Assembly: GCF_003463065.1 (NCBI RefSeq)
Contig: NZ_QSCM01000001.1
Coordinates: 1 to 64,000, forward strand
Length of the DNA: 64,000 bases
Reading direction: 5' to 3'
Source: Blautia sp. OF03-15BH
Lineage (GTDB): Bacteria > Bacillota > Clostridia > Lachnospirales > Lachnospiraceae
Shown in pieces: positions 33,278 to 41,587 of this stretch. Both the position numbers and the translations under genes were made by a program. The notes beneath the pieces were generated by a model. The model was not told the origin of the DNA. It did no database searches and saw nothing but the letters and a program-made list of their open reading frames with translations. Positions within the stretch are counted from its first letter, which is position 1; each line of letters starts with the position of its first letter.

Positions 33278-34769
33278 ATGGGGTCCAGAGAGTGCCATCC
33301 GAACCGGTGAAGCTGCCGTCTTCGTTGGCAGTGTAAAGGCCTCCGGCCTGGTTTTGCCAGGTGCCATCCGGCCCCTGATAAAGGACCTGCCGGTTCAGCT
33401 GGCCCGAATCATAAACCGTCACAGAGGCTACGGCCTGATCTGCGGGGTTCGGAGGTCCTTCCTCCGTCCAGGAACTTCCATCCCGGTCGCTGACCCACTG
33501 GCCGTTTCCGTGATAGGTATAGGTTCTTCCGCTGCCGTCCTTCCAGGTGCCGTCGCCGCTTTCATAGATGTAGTTGGCACCGTTGCCTTCGGTGCGGTAG
33601 AGGGTGAGTGGCTCGGAGGTATTTGCAGTCGGAGTTGATGTGAGTGGACGGTTTTCGCTCGTTTCAGCAGTTTCCATCCCCGGGCTTTCCTGTCGGGTTT
33701 CCGTCTCCGCCTGAGTAAGGTTCTGTTGGAGATTGTTTTCCGCCGCCACGCTGCTACCGGTCAGAAGCTGGGCAAAGATCATCGCTACACAGAGAAGAAC
33801 CGCCGGAAAGCGACATTTTTTCATTGCAGAAAGATTTCTCATACAACGTATCCGCTCTTTAAATACCAGAATGCCATCATTGAGTCCCGCCGCCAGATAG
33901 GGAACCCGGCTCTGCTTTGCGGCTGTCTTTAAAAGCAGGCGGCTGTAGCTCAGCTGCTCCCGACTGGAAAGTCCGCCTACCACCCGGGCATCACAGAGAT
34001 TTTCCACGATTCGCTCCGCATCCCTTCTCATTTTATAGAGAAAAGGATTAAACCAATAAATGGAAACAACTACCTGCATAAGAAGCTTATACCAGAGATC
34101 CTTCCGCTGGTAATGGGTCAGCTCGTGGGTGAGAATAAAGCAAAGCTCCTGCTTTTCGTACCGTTCATTCGTAAGGTAAACTGCCGGATGAAAAAGGCCT
34201 GCAAGTACCGGCGTGGTGAGCCTGTCATTTTTCAGAAGCTTCGGAGGTTTCTTGAGTTCTGCTTCCCTGCTGAGCCGCTGATAGTCTTTCAGGATATCCT
34301 CATCGTCCACCGGCAGGCTCCAGCGGTAAAGCCTGTGGAGCGCCAGATAATAGCGGACCAGGCCCACAAGCCCGAGAAACAGAGCCCCGGCAAGCCAGAT
34401 CTCGCCAAAAAGACACAGCAACTGGTCAAAGGTGAAGCCGAAAGGAGTTTCCTTTAGCTGGATTTCATGGCCGTGGAAGTTCTGCTGCACGGTCTGTTGC
34501 GAAACTTCTGCCTCTTTCTGTGCCGCTAAAAGATTTGAGTCTGTTGTTTTCACCGGCTCTTCAACTATAAAATTCACGGTCAGCTGCGGAAGCCTTCCGG
34601 AAGGAAGCTTCACTGGCACCAGCAGAAAAACAGCCACAGCAAACCAGACCCAGTATTTCCAGCCGGAAGCATATCTCCCTCTGCTAAGTCTGGAAAAAAG
34701 CTCCGTCAGAAGCAGGATTACCGCCGCAATGAGATTCATCTTTAAAATATGAAGTACAAATTCAGGCAT
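33276..34769 (-). CDS. BlaR1/M56-family membrane metallopeptidase with novel C-terminal domain
   Basis: A 497-aa protein. Four membrane helices (about 5-25, 38-53, 118-140, 228-245) frame a cytoplasmic zinc protease loop with HELTH (215-219), the family hallmark. A further helix near 320-340 leads to an exported region of about 150 residues. In BlaR1 that region is a penicillin-binding domain; here it is a Thr/Glu-rich linker followed by a G-W-D-G-S-G-type domain (385-497). The same domain ends the protein at 35313-36164. Likely role: sensor that senses an outside signal and cleaves the BlaI-type repressor encoded just upstream. Confidence 0.85.
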   Translation of the reverse strand: MPEFVLHILKMNLIAAVILLLTELFSRLSRGRYASGWKYWVWFAVAVFLLVPVKLPSGRLPQLTVNFIVEEPVKTTDSNLLAAQKEAEVSQQTVQQNFHGHEIQLKETPFGFTFDQLLCLFGEIWLAGALFLGLVGLVRYYLALHRLYRWSLPVDDEDILKDYQRLSREAELKKPPKLLKNDRLTTPVLAGLFHPAVYLTNERYEKQELCFILTHELTHYQRKDLWYKLLMQVVVSIYWFNPFLYKMRRDAERIVENLCDARVVGGLSSREQLSYSRLLLKTAAKQSRVPYLAAGLNDGILVFKERIRCMRNLSAMKKCRFPAVLLCVAMIFAQLLTGSSVAAENNLQQNLTQAETETRQESPGMETAETSENRPLTSTPTANTSEPLTLYRTEGNGANYIYESGDGTWKDGSGRTYTYHGNGQWVSDRDGSSWTEEGPPNPADQAVASVTVYDSGQLNRQVLYQGPDGTWQNQAGGLYTANEDGSFTGSDGTLWTP

Positions 34770-34771
34770 CT

Positions 34772-35164
34772 TTACTCCTCCTGGTCTTCCTCCATCTCTT
34801 TTAAGAAATCACTTAATTCCTGAATATCTTCTTTTTTCATCTTTTCCCCCTGGTAAAGGGCATTTACAAAGCGCTTCAGAGAATTGCCGTAAAGCTTCTC
34901 CAATACGCTTCTGCTCTCCTGCCGCTGGTATTCCTCCTGTGTCACTAGCGGCGTATAGAGGTTCATCTTTCCTTCTTTTTTCGCAGAGACAAAGCCCTTT
35001 TTCTCCAGTCTCGTGAGCAGGGAAAGGATCGTCGTGGGGGCCAGTTTCTTTTTCTCATTTACCACCCGCTCGATCTCCAGGCGGCCCATGGGCGGCTCAT
35101 GGTTCCAGAGCACCAGCATGATATCCAGCTCCGAATCCGGCAGCCGGCTGCTTGTTTTTTTCAT
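34772..35164 (-). CDS. BlaI/MecI-family repressor
   Basis: A 130-aa winged-helix repressor. The DNA-binding domain is visible as LPDSELDIMLVLWNHEPPM, APTTILSLLTRLEKKGFV and the wing GKMNLYTPLV; the C-terminal dimerisation helix carries the region cut by BlaR1-type proteases. Start at 35164, with GGGAG upstream. The next gene (BlaR1-like) starts 2 bases after its stop, so they are one operon. The probable targets are the two operators at 36187-36224. Confidence 0.92.
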   Translation of the reverse strand: MKKTSSRLPDSELDIMLVLWNHEPPMGRLEIERVVNEKKKLAPTTILSLLTRLEKKGFVSAKKEGKMNLYTPLVTQEEYQRQESRSVLEKLYGNSLKRFVNALYQGEKMKKEDIQELSDFLKEMEEDQEE

Positions 35165-35253
35165 ATAATAAACTCCCTTTTTTGTTTCTGAACTTTCGCT
35201 GACAGAGCATTCTCCCCTTGAAAATCTCCGAAACAATTTTTCTTTTATGCTCT

Positions 35254-35282
35254 ATCTTACACCCATTCGTTTTTTCTGTAAA
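35254..35282 (-). promoter_or_regulatory. Promoter of the BlaI/BlaR1-like operon
   Basis: TTTACA (35277-35282) and TAAGAT (35254-35259) on the minus strand are 17 bases apart. No BlaI-type TACA-N2-TGTA dyad lies on it, unlike the promoter of the next gene. Confidence 0.6.
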
Positions 35283-35312
35283 GAAAACTGGTCTCATCAA
35301 AAATCCCTTTAT

Positions 35313-36164
35313 CTATGAATACCACAAATTTCCATCTGACCCGGTGAAGCTTCCGTCGCCATTGTCGGTGTAGATGCCACCAGCTTCATTGACCCAGCTC
35401 CCACTGCTGGAATCCTGATAGAGCGTCTGGCTGTTCAGACCATCCTCATCCGTAACCGTTACAGAAGTGCCGCTTTTGTCCGCCGCCGAAGCAGGAGCAG
35501 TCTCGCTCCAGGAGTTCCCATCCTCCCCACTCCAGGTTCCATTTCCATTGTAGACATAGTTTCTGCCGCTGCCATCATACCAGTTTCCATTGGTGGCCTT
35601 ATAGATGTAAGTGGCTGCGCTTCCATCTGCCGAATAGAGCGTAACGCTCTCATCTGTCAACGTAAGCCCCAGATTTTCCGCAGATGTATATTCCGGTGAA
35701 CTTTCGGAAGCTGCAGTGGTTTCCGCCTCCGCACTCACAGATGAGTTATTTTCCGGCTGCTGCGCCTGAACGGTTTGTGAAGTTTGATTATCTGCAGCCG
35801 AAGCATTTTGTTCCTGAACCTTCTTCGCCGGAGTATTCTGGTTTTGAATGTTCTCTGGATTTATCTGCGTTTCCGTTCCTTCTTTCTTCTGAGCAGTACT
35901 CTGACTCTCTGTCTTCGTTCCTGACTGTTCTTTTTTCTGATCCTCCGTCTGATTTTCCGTTTTCTTTTCAGAAGTCTTTTCTTTCTCCTTCTTTTTCACC
36001 ACCACCGCCGTCTTCCCGGTGTCTTCTGTCATACGCACAACCTCCGGCATCCTTCTTCTCAAAAGAATCCCCACGCCCACAACCAGCAGCAGAACACAAA
36101 TCACCGCCGCTGCCGTCATAATCATCTTCATTCTTCTCTCTTCCTGTTGTCTACGTCTTCTCAT
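35313..36164 (-). CDS. Membrane-anchored protein with the same C-terminal domain as the BlaR1 homologue
   Basis: A 283-aa protein with a basic start (MRRRRQQEERR), one membrane helix (14-35) and a long Lys/Glu/Gln/Thr linker (55-165) outside the cell. The folded end (168-283) matches the end of the BlaR1-like protein: DGSGR-x-Y-x-Y-x-GNG-x-W, a TLYQ motif, and GSFTGSDG at the close. I do not know the domain; it may bind a wall ligand or itself. The gene is driven by a promoter covered by two BlaI-type operators, so it is the likely regulon member of the module. Confidence 0.7.
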   Translation of the reverse strand: MRRRRQQEERRMKMIMTAAAVICVLLLVVGVGILLRRRMPEVVRMTEDTGKTAVVVKKKEKEKTSEKKTENQTEDQKKEQSGTKTESQSTAQKKEGTETQINPENIQNQNTPAKKVQEQNASAADNQTSQTVQAQQPENNSSVSAEAETTAASESSPEYTSAENLGLTLTDESVTLYSADGSAATYIYKATNGNWYDGSGRNYVYNGNGTWSGEDGNSWSETAPASAADKSGTSVTVTDEDGLNSQTLYQDSSSGSWVNEAGGIYTDNGDGSFTGSDGNLWYS

Positions 36165-36186
36165 GATCTTTTGCGCTCCTTTTCTT

Positions 36187-36238
36187 CTACATTTGTAGTT
36201 GACGCGTATATTCTACATCTGTAGTAAATACTTGTCAA
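36187..36238 (-). promoter_or_regulatory. Promoter with two BlaI-type operators
   Basis: On the minus strand, TTGACA (36233-36238) and TAGAAT (36210-36215) have a 17-base spacer. Dyads ctacatctgtag (36213-36224) and ctacatttgtag (36187-36198) fit the BlaI/MecI consensus TACA-N2-TGTA. One overlaps the -10 box, the other lies just downstream of the start site. Confidence 0.85.
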
Positions 36239-36302
36239 GCGCAAAAACGATACGCTCTCCTTCTCCAGAATACAACATCTGCCTGGCGTTTCTATATATT
36301 TT

Positions 36303-36749
36303 TCATTTTGAAAAAGTATGATAGGTGATTATAATCTTTGCATCATACTCATACGAATAATCTTTGCATATAGGAGACTCTTTGCCTCCATTTATAATAA
36401 ATATTTCTTCTACAGATCCATCTTTTATCATCCAACCAGTCACCAAATCTTTAATTTTTCTTTCAGAAATATTTGAAAATCCCATTCTTTGCAACTGTTT
36501 TTCAACCATAATATAATTTTGTTTTCTAAAATAATCCATTGCATAAGGAAAATTTATCTCTTGTTTTACATGATATGTAATAACTACTTTCGCATTTTCA
36601 GGAAATATATCTCCTTTTTCAAAATTTTCACTTTTATTAATTACCACTGTTTCAACCTCAAAAGCATACTTATCACTGTTTTGTCCAACATCTTTAATTG
36701 GTATAGATTTTATATTTCTATAGTTGCATTTCCAGATTATGTTTTTCAT
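36303..36749 (-). CDS. PASTA-like repeat protein at the end of the CooC operon
   Basis: A 148-aa protein built of two similar units, each ending in a D/N-A-K-V/I-V-I-T-Y-H motif (KVVITYHVKQE and KIIITYHTFSK). The second has QLQRMGFSNISERKIKDLVTG. I recall the same repeat as extracellular units in many Clostridia, where it looks like PASTA. Here there is no signal peptide or anchor, so the protein is either cytoplasmic or beheaded. AAAGGA overlaps the stop of the preceding cooC2 gene, 9 bases before the start. The function is unknown. Confidence 0.6.
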   Translation of the reverse strand: MKNIIWKCNYRNIKSIPIKDVGQNSDKYAFEVETVVINKSENFEKGDIFPENAKVVITYHVKQEINFPYAMDYFRKQNYIMVEKQLQRMGFSNISERKIKDLVTGWMIKDGSVEEIFIINGGKESPICKDYSYEYDAKIIITYHTFSK

Positions 36750-36758
36750 AGTAATCCT

Positions 36759-37508
36759 TTAAATAGAAAGCAGAAATTCTGTTAAGCTTTCAATAGCATC
36801 TGGTTTTTCTGATAGTTCTTTCCCCATCAGTCCCTCTCCCATAATACCAGGATCTGCACTAAGAGATACAGCGACTCGACTTGAATTCCATACAGCTTCA
36901 TACATCATTTTCTGATTCTCTTTTGTTACTTTATTGAGAACGTAATAAAATGGTTTTCGAATACTTTCCGATAATTCCCCGATTTTTTGGGAAAGCTGTA
37001 GGGATTCATAGGATGGATCTATGATTATCAATATCAAATCTACACCGTTATCAATTCCACGTCCAAAATGTTCAATACCAGCCTCCATATCCATTAGCGC
37101 AAATTGGTCTTCTGTAAGCCTAAGATTTTGGATAAATTGAGTCATGACAGTTCCCATAGCACAAGAACACCCTTCATTTGCCAGATGAATTTTTCCACTG
37201 CTCATCAGTTTTACACCGTCCTTCAGACTATAATAATCTTCCGGTATATCATCTATAGTCCAGGTTTTCTCAAAAAACTGATGCGTAAATTTTGATAACA
37301 TCATATCATTTAAAACATTTTGCTTACCACCGAAATAGTCTGTAAAATCTCTGGGAAGCTTCACACCTAACTGTCGGTGTAGACCATAGTTAGATTCATC
37401 GGAATCAATTACCAAAATTTCTTTTCCTCGTCTGGCTAAAGCCTTAGCCAAAAGACTGGTTACTGTACTTTTTCCACATCCACCTTTTCCGCAAACTGCT
37501 ATTTTCAT
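36759..37508 (-). CDS. CooC-type nickel-insertion ATPase, second copy
   Basis: A 249-aa MinD/ParA-fold ATPase with the deviant Walker A KGGCGKST (8-15) and the CooC-specific C-x-C metal motif (C114-S-C116 in NEGCSCAMG). CooC dimers bind a Ni ion with this motif and load it into carbon monoxide dehydrogenase in an ATP-dependent way. No dehydrogenase gene is in the window. It lies fifth in an operon with cooC, moxR, a VWA gene and a zinc ribbon. The assignment to CooC is sound; the client enzyme is not known. Confidence 0.85.
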   Translation of the reverse strand: MKIAVCGKGGCGKSTVTSLLAKALARRGKEILVIDSDESNYGLHRQLGVKLPRDFTDYFGGKQNVLNDMMLSKFTHQFFEKTWTIDDIPEDYYSLKDGVKLMSSGKIHLANEGCSCAMGTVMTQFIQNLRLTEDQFALMDMEAGIEHFGRGIDNGVDLILIIIDPSYESLQLSQKIGELSESIRKPFYYVLNKVTKENQKMMYEAVWNSSRVAVSLSADPGIMGEGLMGKELSEKPDAIESLTEFLLSI

Positions 37509-37590
37509 CTCTATATTTACTCCTTTTCTTTTTTTCTAGTAACTGTTCAGGACGTTCAAAACAACAGGCCACAGGTCTACGCACTGCTTC

Positions 37591-37785
37591 TTACTCCACT
37601 TCCTCCAGTTCTGTTCCTTCTGGAAGAATATATCCGCAGTTATCACATACTCCGTCCTCTGCAAGTATCCCGTCTTTCACAAAGACTTCAATGCCTCCTG
37701 GTTCATGACAGCGTGGACAATCTAATTCCAGTATCTTTTTCTGATTTCTTGCATCCTGGCAATTGGCAAATTCAATTTTACCCAT
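37591..37785 (-). CDS. Small zinc-ribbon protein
   Basis: A 64-aa protein with two C-x2-C pairs (CPRCHEPGG and CDNCGYIL) about 25 residues apart, a classic zinc ribbon, and an acidic end. The ATG at 37785 has GGAGG 7 bases upstream and follows the VWA gene stop by 16 bases. Ribbon proteins of this size often carry or deliver metals or dock onto partner enzymes; the role here is inferred from the operon only. Confidence 0.75.
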   Translation of the reverse strand: MGKIEFANCQDARNQKKILELDCPRCHEPGGIEVFVKDGILAEDGVCDNCGYILPEGTELEEVE

Positions 37786-37801
37786 AGTGATTCCTCCATT
37801 T

Positions 37802-39619
37802 TCATTCCATATCAATTTGTCTTCGCAAAAAAGTTCCTACCATACGGGAAAAATTGCTGATATTACGAATATAGGCAAAGTCTTTTCCGTAGATTCTCTT
37901 TTCCACGGAGAGTTCTTCTTCATTCCCTACAAAAACACCAATTACGAAAATCCCCTGATTTCTGGCCCGACGCACCTCATATGCAGTATCTTTCACAGCT
38001 CCTTCTCCGTCATAAATCTTGGGCTGGCGGGTTCCTGGTCGTTGTATGCTCATATCACAGGGTTTTCCATCACTTAATACGATTAAAATCTTATTTTTTT
38101 CCGGTCGCTCCATGAGAGAAGAACAAACTGTTTTCAGTGCAAGCCCATCTCTGTTATTAGCATATGCCCGGAATTGAAAGATTCTTTCATTTGTTTCCCT
38201 TGGGTCTTCATAATCCCGAAATCTCTGAAGTACTGTATATCCCCAGAAAGCACAGTATCCTGTCACCCGATGAGGAATTCCTGCCTGGCTTAATGCTTCA
38301 CTGATAATATATCCCTGTGCCGCTACCTGAGCCTGTCTGCCAGCTTGGGAACCACTGGAATCAATCAGGACGTCTATTACAAACTCAGAATCTTCTGATC
38401 TCTTTTTTCTATTAAATAACTTGTCATCGTCTGTTCTTCCAATTTTCCATAACCTCTCAGGAACAAGCTGCCCTGCATCAGATCTGCTGACAAAATCATC
38501 CTTTCGGATTATAAATGCCCGTTTCAGTGACTCTGCCAACACAGAAATATTTCTTTTGATGATCCAGTGATTATTTCCATAATAGGCTTTATTTTTTTCA
38601 AACTGCAGCTGAGAAAAACGATATTGATTATTTTTTATCACAGGGTTCTGTAAAATTCCATCTGTAAGATACAGGATACAGTTTTTGTGGATTCCTGTAC
38701 AAAATTTCCGGTTGACTCTGGCCTGCTCCGATTCACTTAGATACGATTTTCCGTAATTCAGTTCCACATATTCCCGTATCCGTCGCACTGCCTGTGGATT
38801 TATATTCTCTGGATTTTCCGGAACTTCTTCATTTTCCGGAGAGAAATAAAATCTTTTTTTCTTTTTATTTCTGATATCCAGACTCATCATCTTTTTTTTG
38901 AGATTAGAAAGATATTTTTGAATGATGTCTTCCATCTGTTCATCCGTCATGCATTCCTGCCACGCGTCATCGGCCAATGCCATATCCGGTAAATTCAGAA
39001 TCTTCTCCAGATTTCCATTCCTTTTTTCAAAAGAGGGATCCAGAACATGATTATAAATCTCATCTATCACGTTTATGACATCTTCCGTATTTTCCGCATC
39101 CTTCAGAGAAAGAATCTTGTACAATGCAATCTTTGCCTGTGGATCCATTTCCTCATCGTCTGTGTTCTCCAGAACATACCTTATATACAAAAGCCTAATC
39201 CTGTGAATCAGGTCTGTTCCAGCTTTGTCTGATGCCTGCTCTTCCTCAGCCTTTTCCAATTCTTTGAACGCCTGTTCTCTGATTTCCTTTGTTCCCAAAC
39301 GTTCTCGAATGATAAAACGATTCACTGCAGCATCCATGCATAATCCGGCAAGAGTCAAAAGCATATCTTCTCCGGCAGAAAAATGTAATTTTTTCATCAA
39401 ATACATGCCAAGTTTCTTCTGATCAAAATATCGTGCAAAGGCACCCTGCTTCACTGCCTCGTATAGAACCGTTTGTTTTGAATAAACATATTTTTCTGTG
39501 TCCGGTTCAAATTCTATATCATAATCACCACTGACTGTCCAAAAAAGATTTCTGATACGATTGCTGATCTCCAGACGATGTTCTTCCAGTTGTTCCGCCG
39601 GCCATCTGACATCCTCCAT
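37802..39619 (-). CDS. VWA-domain protein (CoxE/NorD-like)
   Basis: A 605-aa cytoplasmic protein with a helical N-terminal two thirds and a C-terminal von Willebrand A domain. The MIDAS motif is D-x-S-x-S (VLIDSSGSQAG, near 420), with a later LSDGKPCD segment supplying the metal-binding Asp/Gly. The partner MoxR-type AAA+ gene lies 6 bases upstream; such MoxR-VWA pairs (NorQ/NorD, CoxD/CoxE, CbbQ/CbbO) remodel metalloenzymes to insert or repair cofactors. The nearest resemblance is NorD. The ribosome site is GGGGG 9 bases before the ATG. Confidence 0.82.
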   Translation of the reverse strand: MEDVRWPAEQLEEHRLEISNRIRNLFWTVSGDYDIEFEPDTEKYVYSKQTVLYEAVKQGAFARYFDQKKLGMYLMKKLHFSAGEDMLLTLAGLCMDAAVNRFIIRERLGTKEIREQAFKELEKAEEEQASDKAGTDLIHRIRLLYIRYVLENTDDEEMDPQAKIALYKILSLKDAENTEDVINVIDEIYNHVLDPSFEKRNGNLEKILNLPDMALADDAWQECMTDEQMEDIIQKYLSNLKKKMMSLDIRNKKKKRFYFSPENEEVPENPENINPQAVRRIREYVELNYGKSYLSESEQARVNRKFCTGIHKNCILYLTDGILQNPVIKNNQYRFSQLQFEKNKAYYGNNHWIIKRNISVLAESLKRAFIIRKDDFVSRSDAGQLVPERLWKIGRTDDDKLFNRKKRSEDSEFVIDVLIDSSGSQAGRQAQVAAQGYIISEALSQAGIPHRVTGYCAFWGYTVLQRFRDYEDPRETNERIFQFRAYANNRDGLALKTVCSSLMERPEKNKILIVLSDGKPCDMSIQRPGTRQPKIYDGEGAVKDTAYEVRRARNQGIFVIGVFVGNEEELSVEKRIYGKDFAYIRNISNFSRMVGTFLRRQIDME

Positions 39620-39625
39620 ACAAGT

Positions 39626-40558
39626 TTACCCCCATATGTCTTTTCCGGTCCAGGAAGATGGGATTCTGGTAGAAACCACATCTTCTACGATCTCTTTTTC
39701 AAATACATCAAAACTTTTATTTATGATCCCCATCTGGATTGCATCAATTGGAGAAAGTCCGCTTCTTGTTGCTTTTACAGCAGAAACCAATCCTCTCAGG
39801 TCAAGAGATTTTGTTGAGATTTCTCCATGATAAGCTTTGATCTGCAAATCCAGAAACAGTCCTGCAAAAGCTTTCAGTGCACTTTTTTCCCCATCTGGAA
39901 AATGTTGTCTTAATACAAAAAGGATACTATCCTCATCCATTTCAGGCATATCAATTACCATAAACCGTGAAACCAATGCTTCATTTAGCTCTCTGGTACC
40001 TGCGTAACCATAATTCATCGTGCCGATAAATCGTGTTGCCGGATGAAGTAAAACCCTGTTATATCCTGGAATATCGATTCTGCGCCGATGATCCAATGTG
40101 GCATGCAGTACAGAAACCGCATCATTTTTTGCCATATTGATTTCGTCCAGGATTCCAAATCCTCCAAATTCCGCGCATTGGTAGATGGGGCCTTTCCGAA
40201 GGCGAACCTCATTATTTATAAAGGTATCCGTTCCAATCAGATCGGCACTGTCTGTATTTACATGAAAAGAAATGTCATATTCCGGTCTTCCGAATATCCA
40301 TGCCAGTGTCTCACATAGTACATTTTTTCCTGTAGCTTTCGCACCGGAAAGTAACAGGTTATCTCCCTGAAGAAGCGCTGCTATTGACATTTCCAGAATC
40401 TTTTTCCCATAAAATAAGATATCCGGTTTTTCTACCCGTTCCTTTACCTGATCCTCTACCTCATAACGCATGTGAAAATCTCTCAATTCTCCAATCAGTT
40501 CCTGCGCTATCTTCTGATCTTCTAAATATTTTTCTATTTCTGTCCAATGATTTCTCAT
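39626..40558 (-). CDS. MoxR-family AAA+ ATPase
   Basis: A 310-aa AAA+ protein of the MoxR/NorQ/CbbQ group. Walker A reads GAKATGKN (72-79), with Asn in the position of the usual Thr/Ser, Walker B is GILDEINMA, and the arginine-finger region is ALVSRFMVIDMPE. It is the motor partner of the VWA protein that follows by 6 bases. The Walker A change is unusual but I recall it in the MoxR homologues of anaerobes. Inferred role: ATP-driven conformational activation of a metalloenzyme. Confidence 0.87.
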   Translation of the reverse strand: MRNHWTEIEKYLEDQKIAQELIGELRDFHMRYEVEDQVKERVEKPDILFYGKKILEMSIAALLQGDNLLLSGAKATGKNVLCETLAWIFGRPEYDISFHVNTDSADLIGTDTFINNEVRLRKGPIYQCAEFGGFGILDEINMAKNDAVSVLHATLDHRRRIDIPGYNRVLLHPATRFIGTMNYGYAGTRELNEALVSRFMVIDMPEMDEDSILFVLRQHFPDGEKSALKAFAGLFLDLQIKAYHGEISTKSLDLRGLVSAVKATRSGLSPIDAIQMGIINKSFDVFEKEIVEDVVSTRIPSSWTGKDIWG

Positions 40559-40643
40559 GAAGATTTTCCTTTCTTTGCAATTGGTTATATCAAATCAGAT
40601 AATATTTCTGTTTACTCAATCTTCATATTTTCAATCCTCCAAC

Positions 40644-41414
40644 TCACAATCCTAACTTCTTTACAATTTCTCCCAGTGCACTTCTTACAGGAGAATCTTT
40701 CGGAAGCCGTATGATCGGCTTTCCATCACAGTCATACTGATATACCTGGTCATCATGTGGTACAACCCCTAACAGTTCCAGTCCCTGATTTCGGATTTCT
40801 TCCAAAGTTCCGGCATCCAGTTTTCCATCTGGAACACGATTCACGATTAATCCGGTTTTCTGTGGTTTAAAGTTTAACTCCTTCATCAGCTTTGCAATAC
40901 GTCCGGCTGCCTGAACACCTCTTCTGGAACAGTCACTTACAAGAATCGCAACTTCCATCATTGGCAGGATTCCTCTGCTGATATGTTCCATACCTGCTTC
41001 GTTATCAACCACAATATATGAATAATGGCTTTGCAGTTTCTGAATCTGGGTCTGCACAAGACCATTTACAAAACAATAGCAGCCCTGTCCCTGGGTTCGC
41101 CCCATTACCATCAAATCATAATCGTCTTCTTCTGCAATTGCATCGAAAAGACGCATTTCCAGATAAGCCTGTTTTGTCATTCCTACCGGAATCTGATATC
41201 GTGGATCAACTCCTGCACGTTCAATCTCTTCTCTCAGTTCTCCGAGTGTAATCTCCGGTTCAACGCCGAGCACTTCATTCAAATTCGCATTTGCATCTGC
41301 ATCTACAGCTAAAACCGGATGTTTTCTATTCTCACATAAATATTGAATCAACAATCCACAAAGAGTTGTTTTCCCTACACCGCCTTTTCCTGATACAGCA
41401 ATTACATGTCCCAT
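40644..41414 (-). CDS. CooC-type nickel-insertion ATPase, first copy
   Basis: A 256-aa MinD/ParA-fold ATPase. It starts with AVSGKGGVGKTTLCG (deviant Walker A, 8-16) and has the metal-binding C-x-C at C112-Y-C114 in GQGCYCFVNG, the same residue numbers as described for CooC1 of Carboxydothermus. AGMEHISRG is a switch-type segment shared with the second copy. First gene of the operon; the ATG has AGGAGG upstream and a promoter about 50 bases away. Probable role: ATP-driven Ni delivery to a CODH-type or related enzyme encoded elsewhere. Confidence 0.88.
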   Translation of the reverse strand: MGHVIAVSGKGGVGKTTLCGLLIQYLCENRKHPVLAVDADANANLNEVLGVEPEITLGELREEIERAGVDPRYQIPVGMTKQAYLEMRLFDAIAEEDDYDLMVMGRTQGQGCYCFVNGLVQTQIQKLQSHYSYIVVDNEAGMEHISRGILPMMEVAILVSDCSRRGVQAAGRIAKLMKELNFKPQKTGLIVNRVPDGKLDAGTLEEIRNQGLELLGVVPHDDQVYQYDCDGKPIIRLPKDSPVRSALGEIVKKLGL

Positions 41415-41465
41415 GTTTTTCCTCCTAAAATTCTGAACAATCTGTTGACTTTTTCTTTCAATTTC

Positions 41466-41493
41466 ATTATAGTTGTCACTATATAAATTACAA
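41466..41493 (-). promoter_or_regulatory. Promoter of the CooC/MoxR/VWA operon
   Basis: TTGTAA (41488-41493) and TATAAT (41466-41471) on the minus strand have a 16-base spacer. The leader to the cooC ATG is about 45 bases. An almost identical promoter is repeated at 43090-43117. Confidence 0.7.
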
Positions 41494-41521
41494 TAATCAA
41501 TCTATGAAATCTGTTCTGTTC

Positions 41522-41547
41522 CTCAACACATCCCAAAAACTGTTGAG
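41522..41547. promoter_or_regulatory. Inverted repeat upstream of the TetR gene
   Basis: Arms ctcaaca and tgttgag around a 12-base spacer, 40 bases before the TetR-type start codon. The same arms are present in an extended form upstream of the Rrf2-type gene (43140-43178). Candidate operator for one of the two regulators. Confidence 0.6.
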
Positions 41548-41587
41548 AAATGATACATCGTAAAGCATACATTCAATGGAGGCTATT

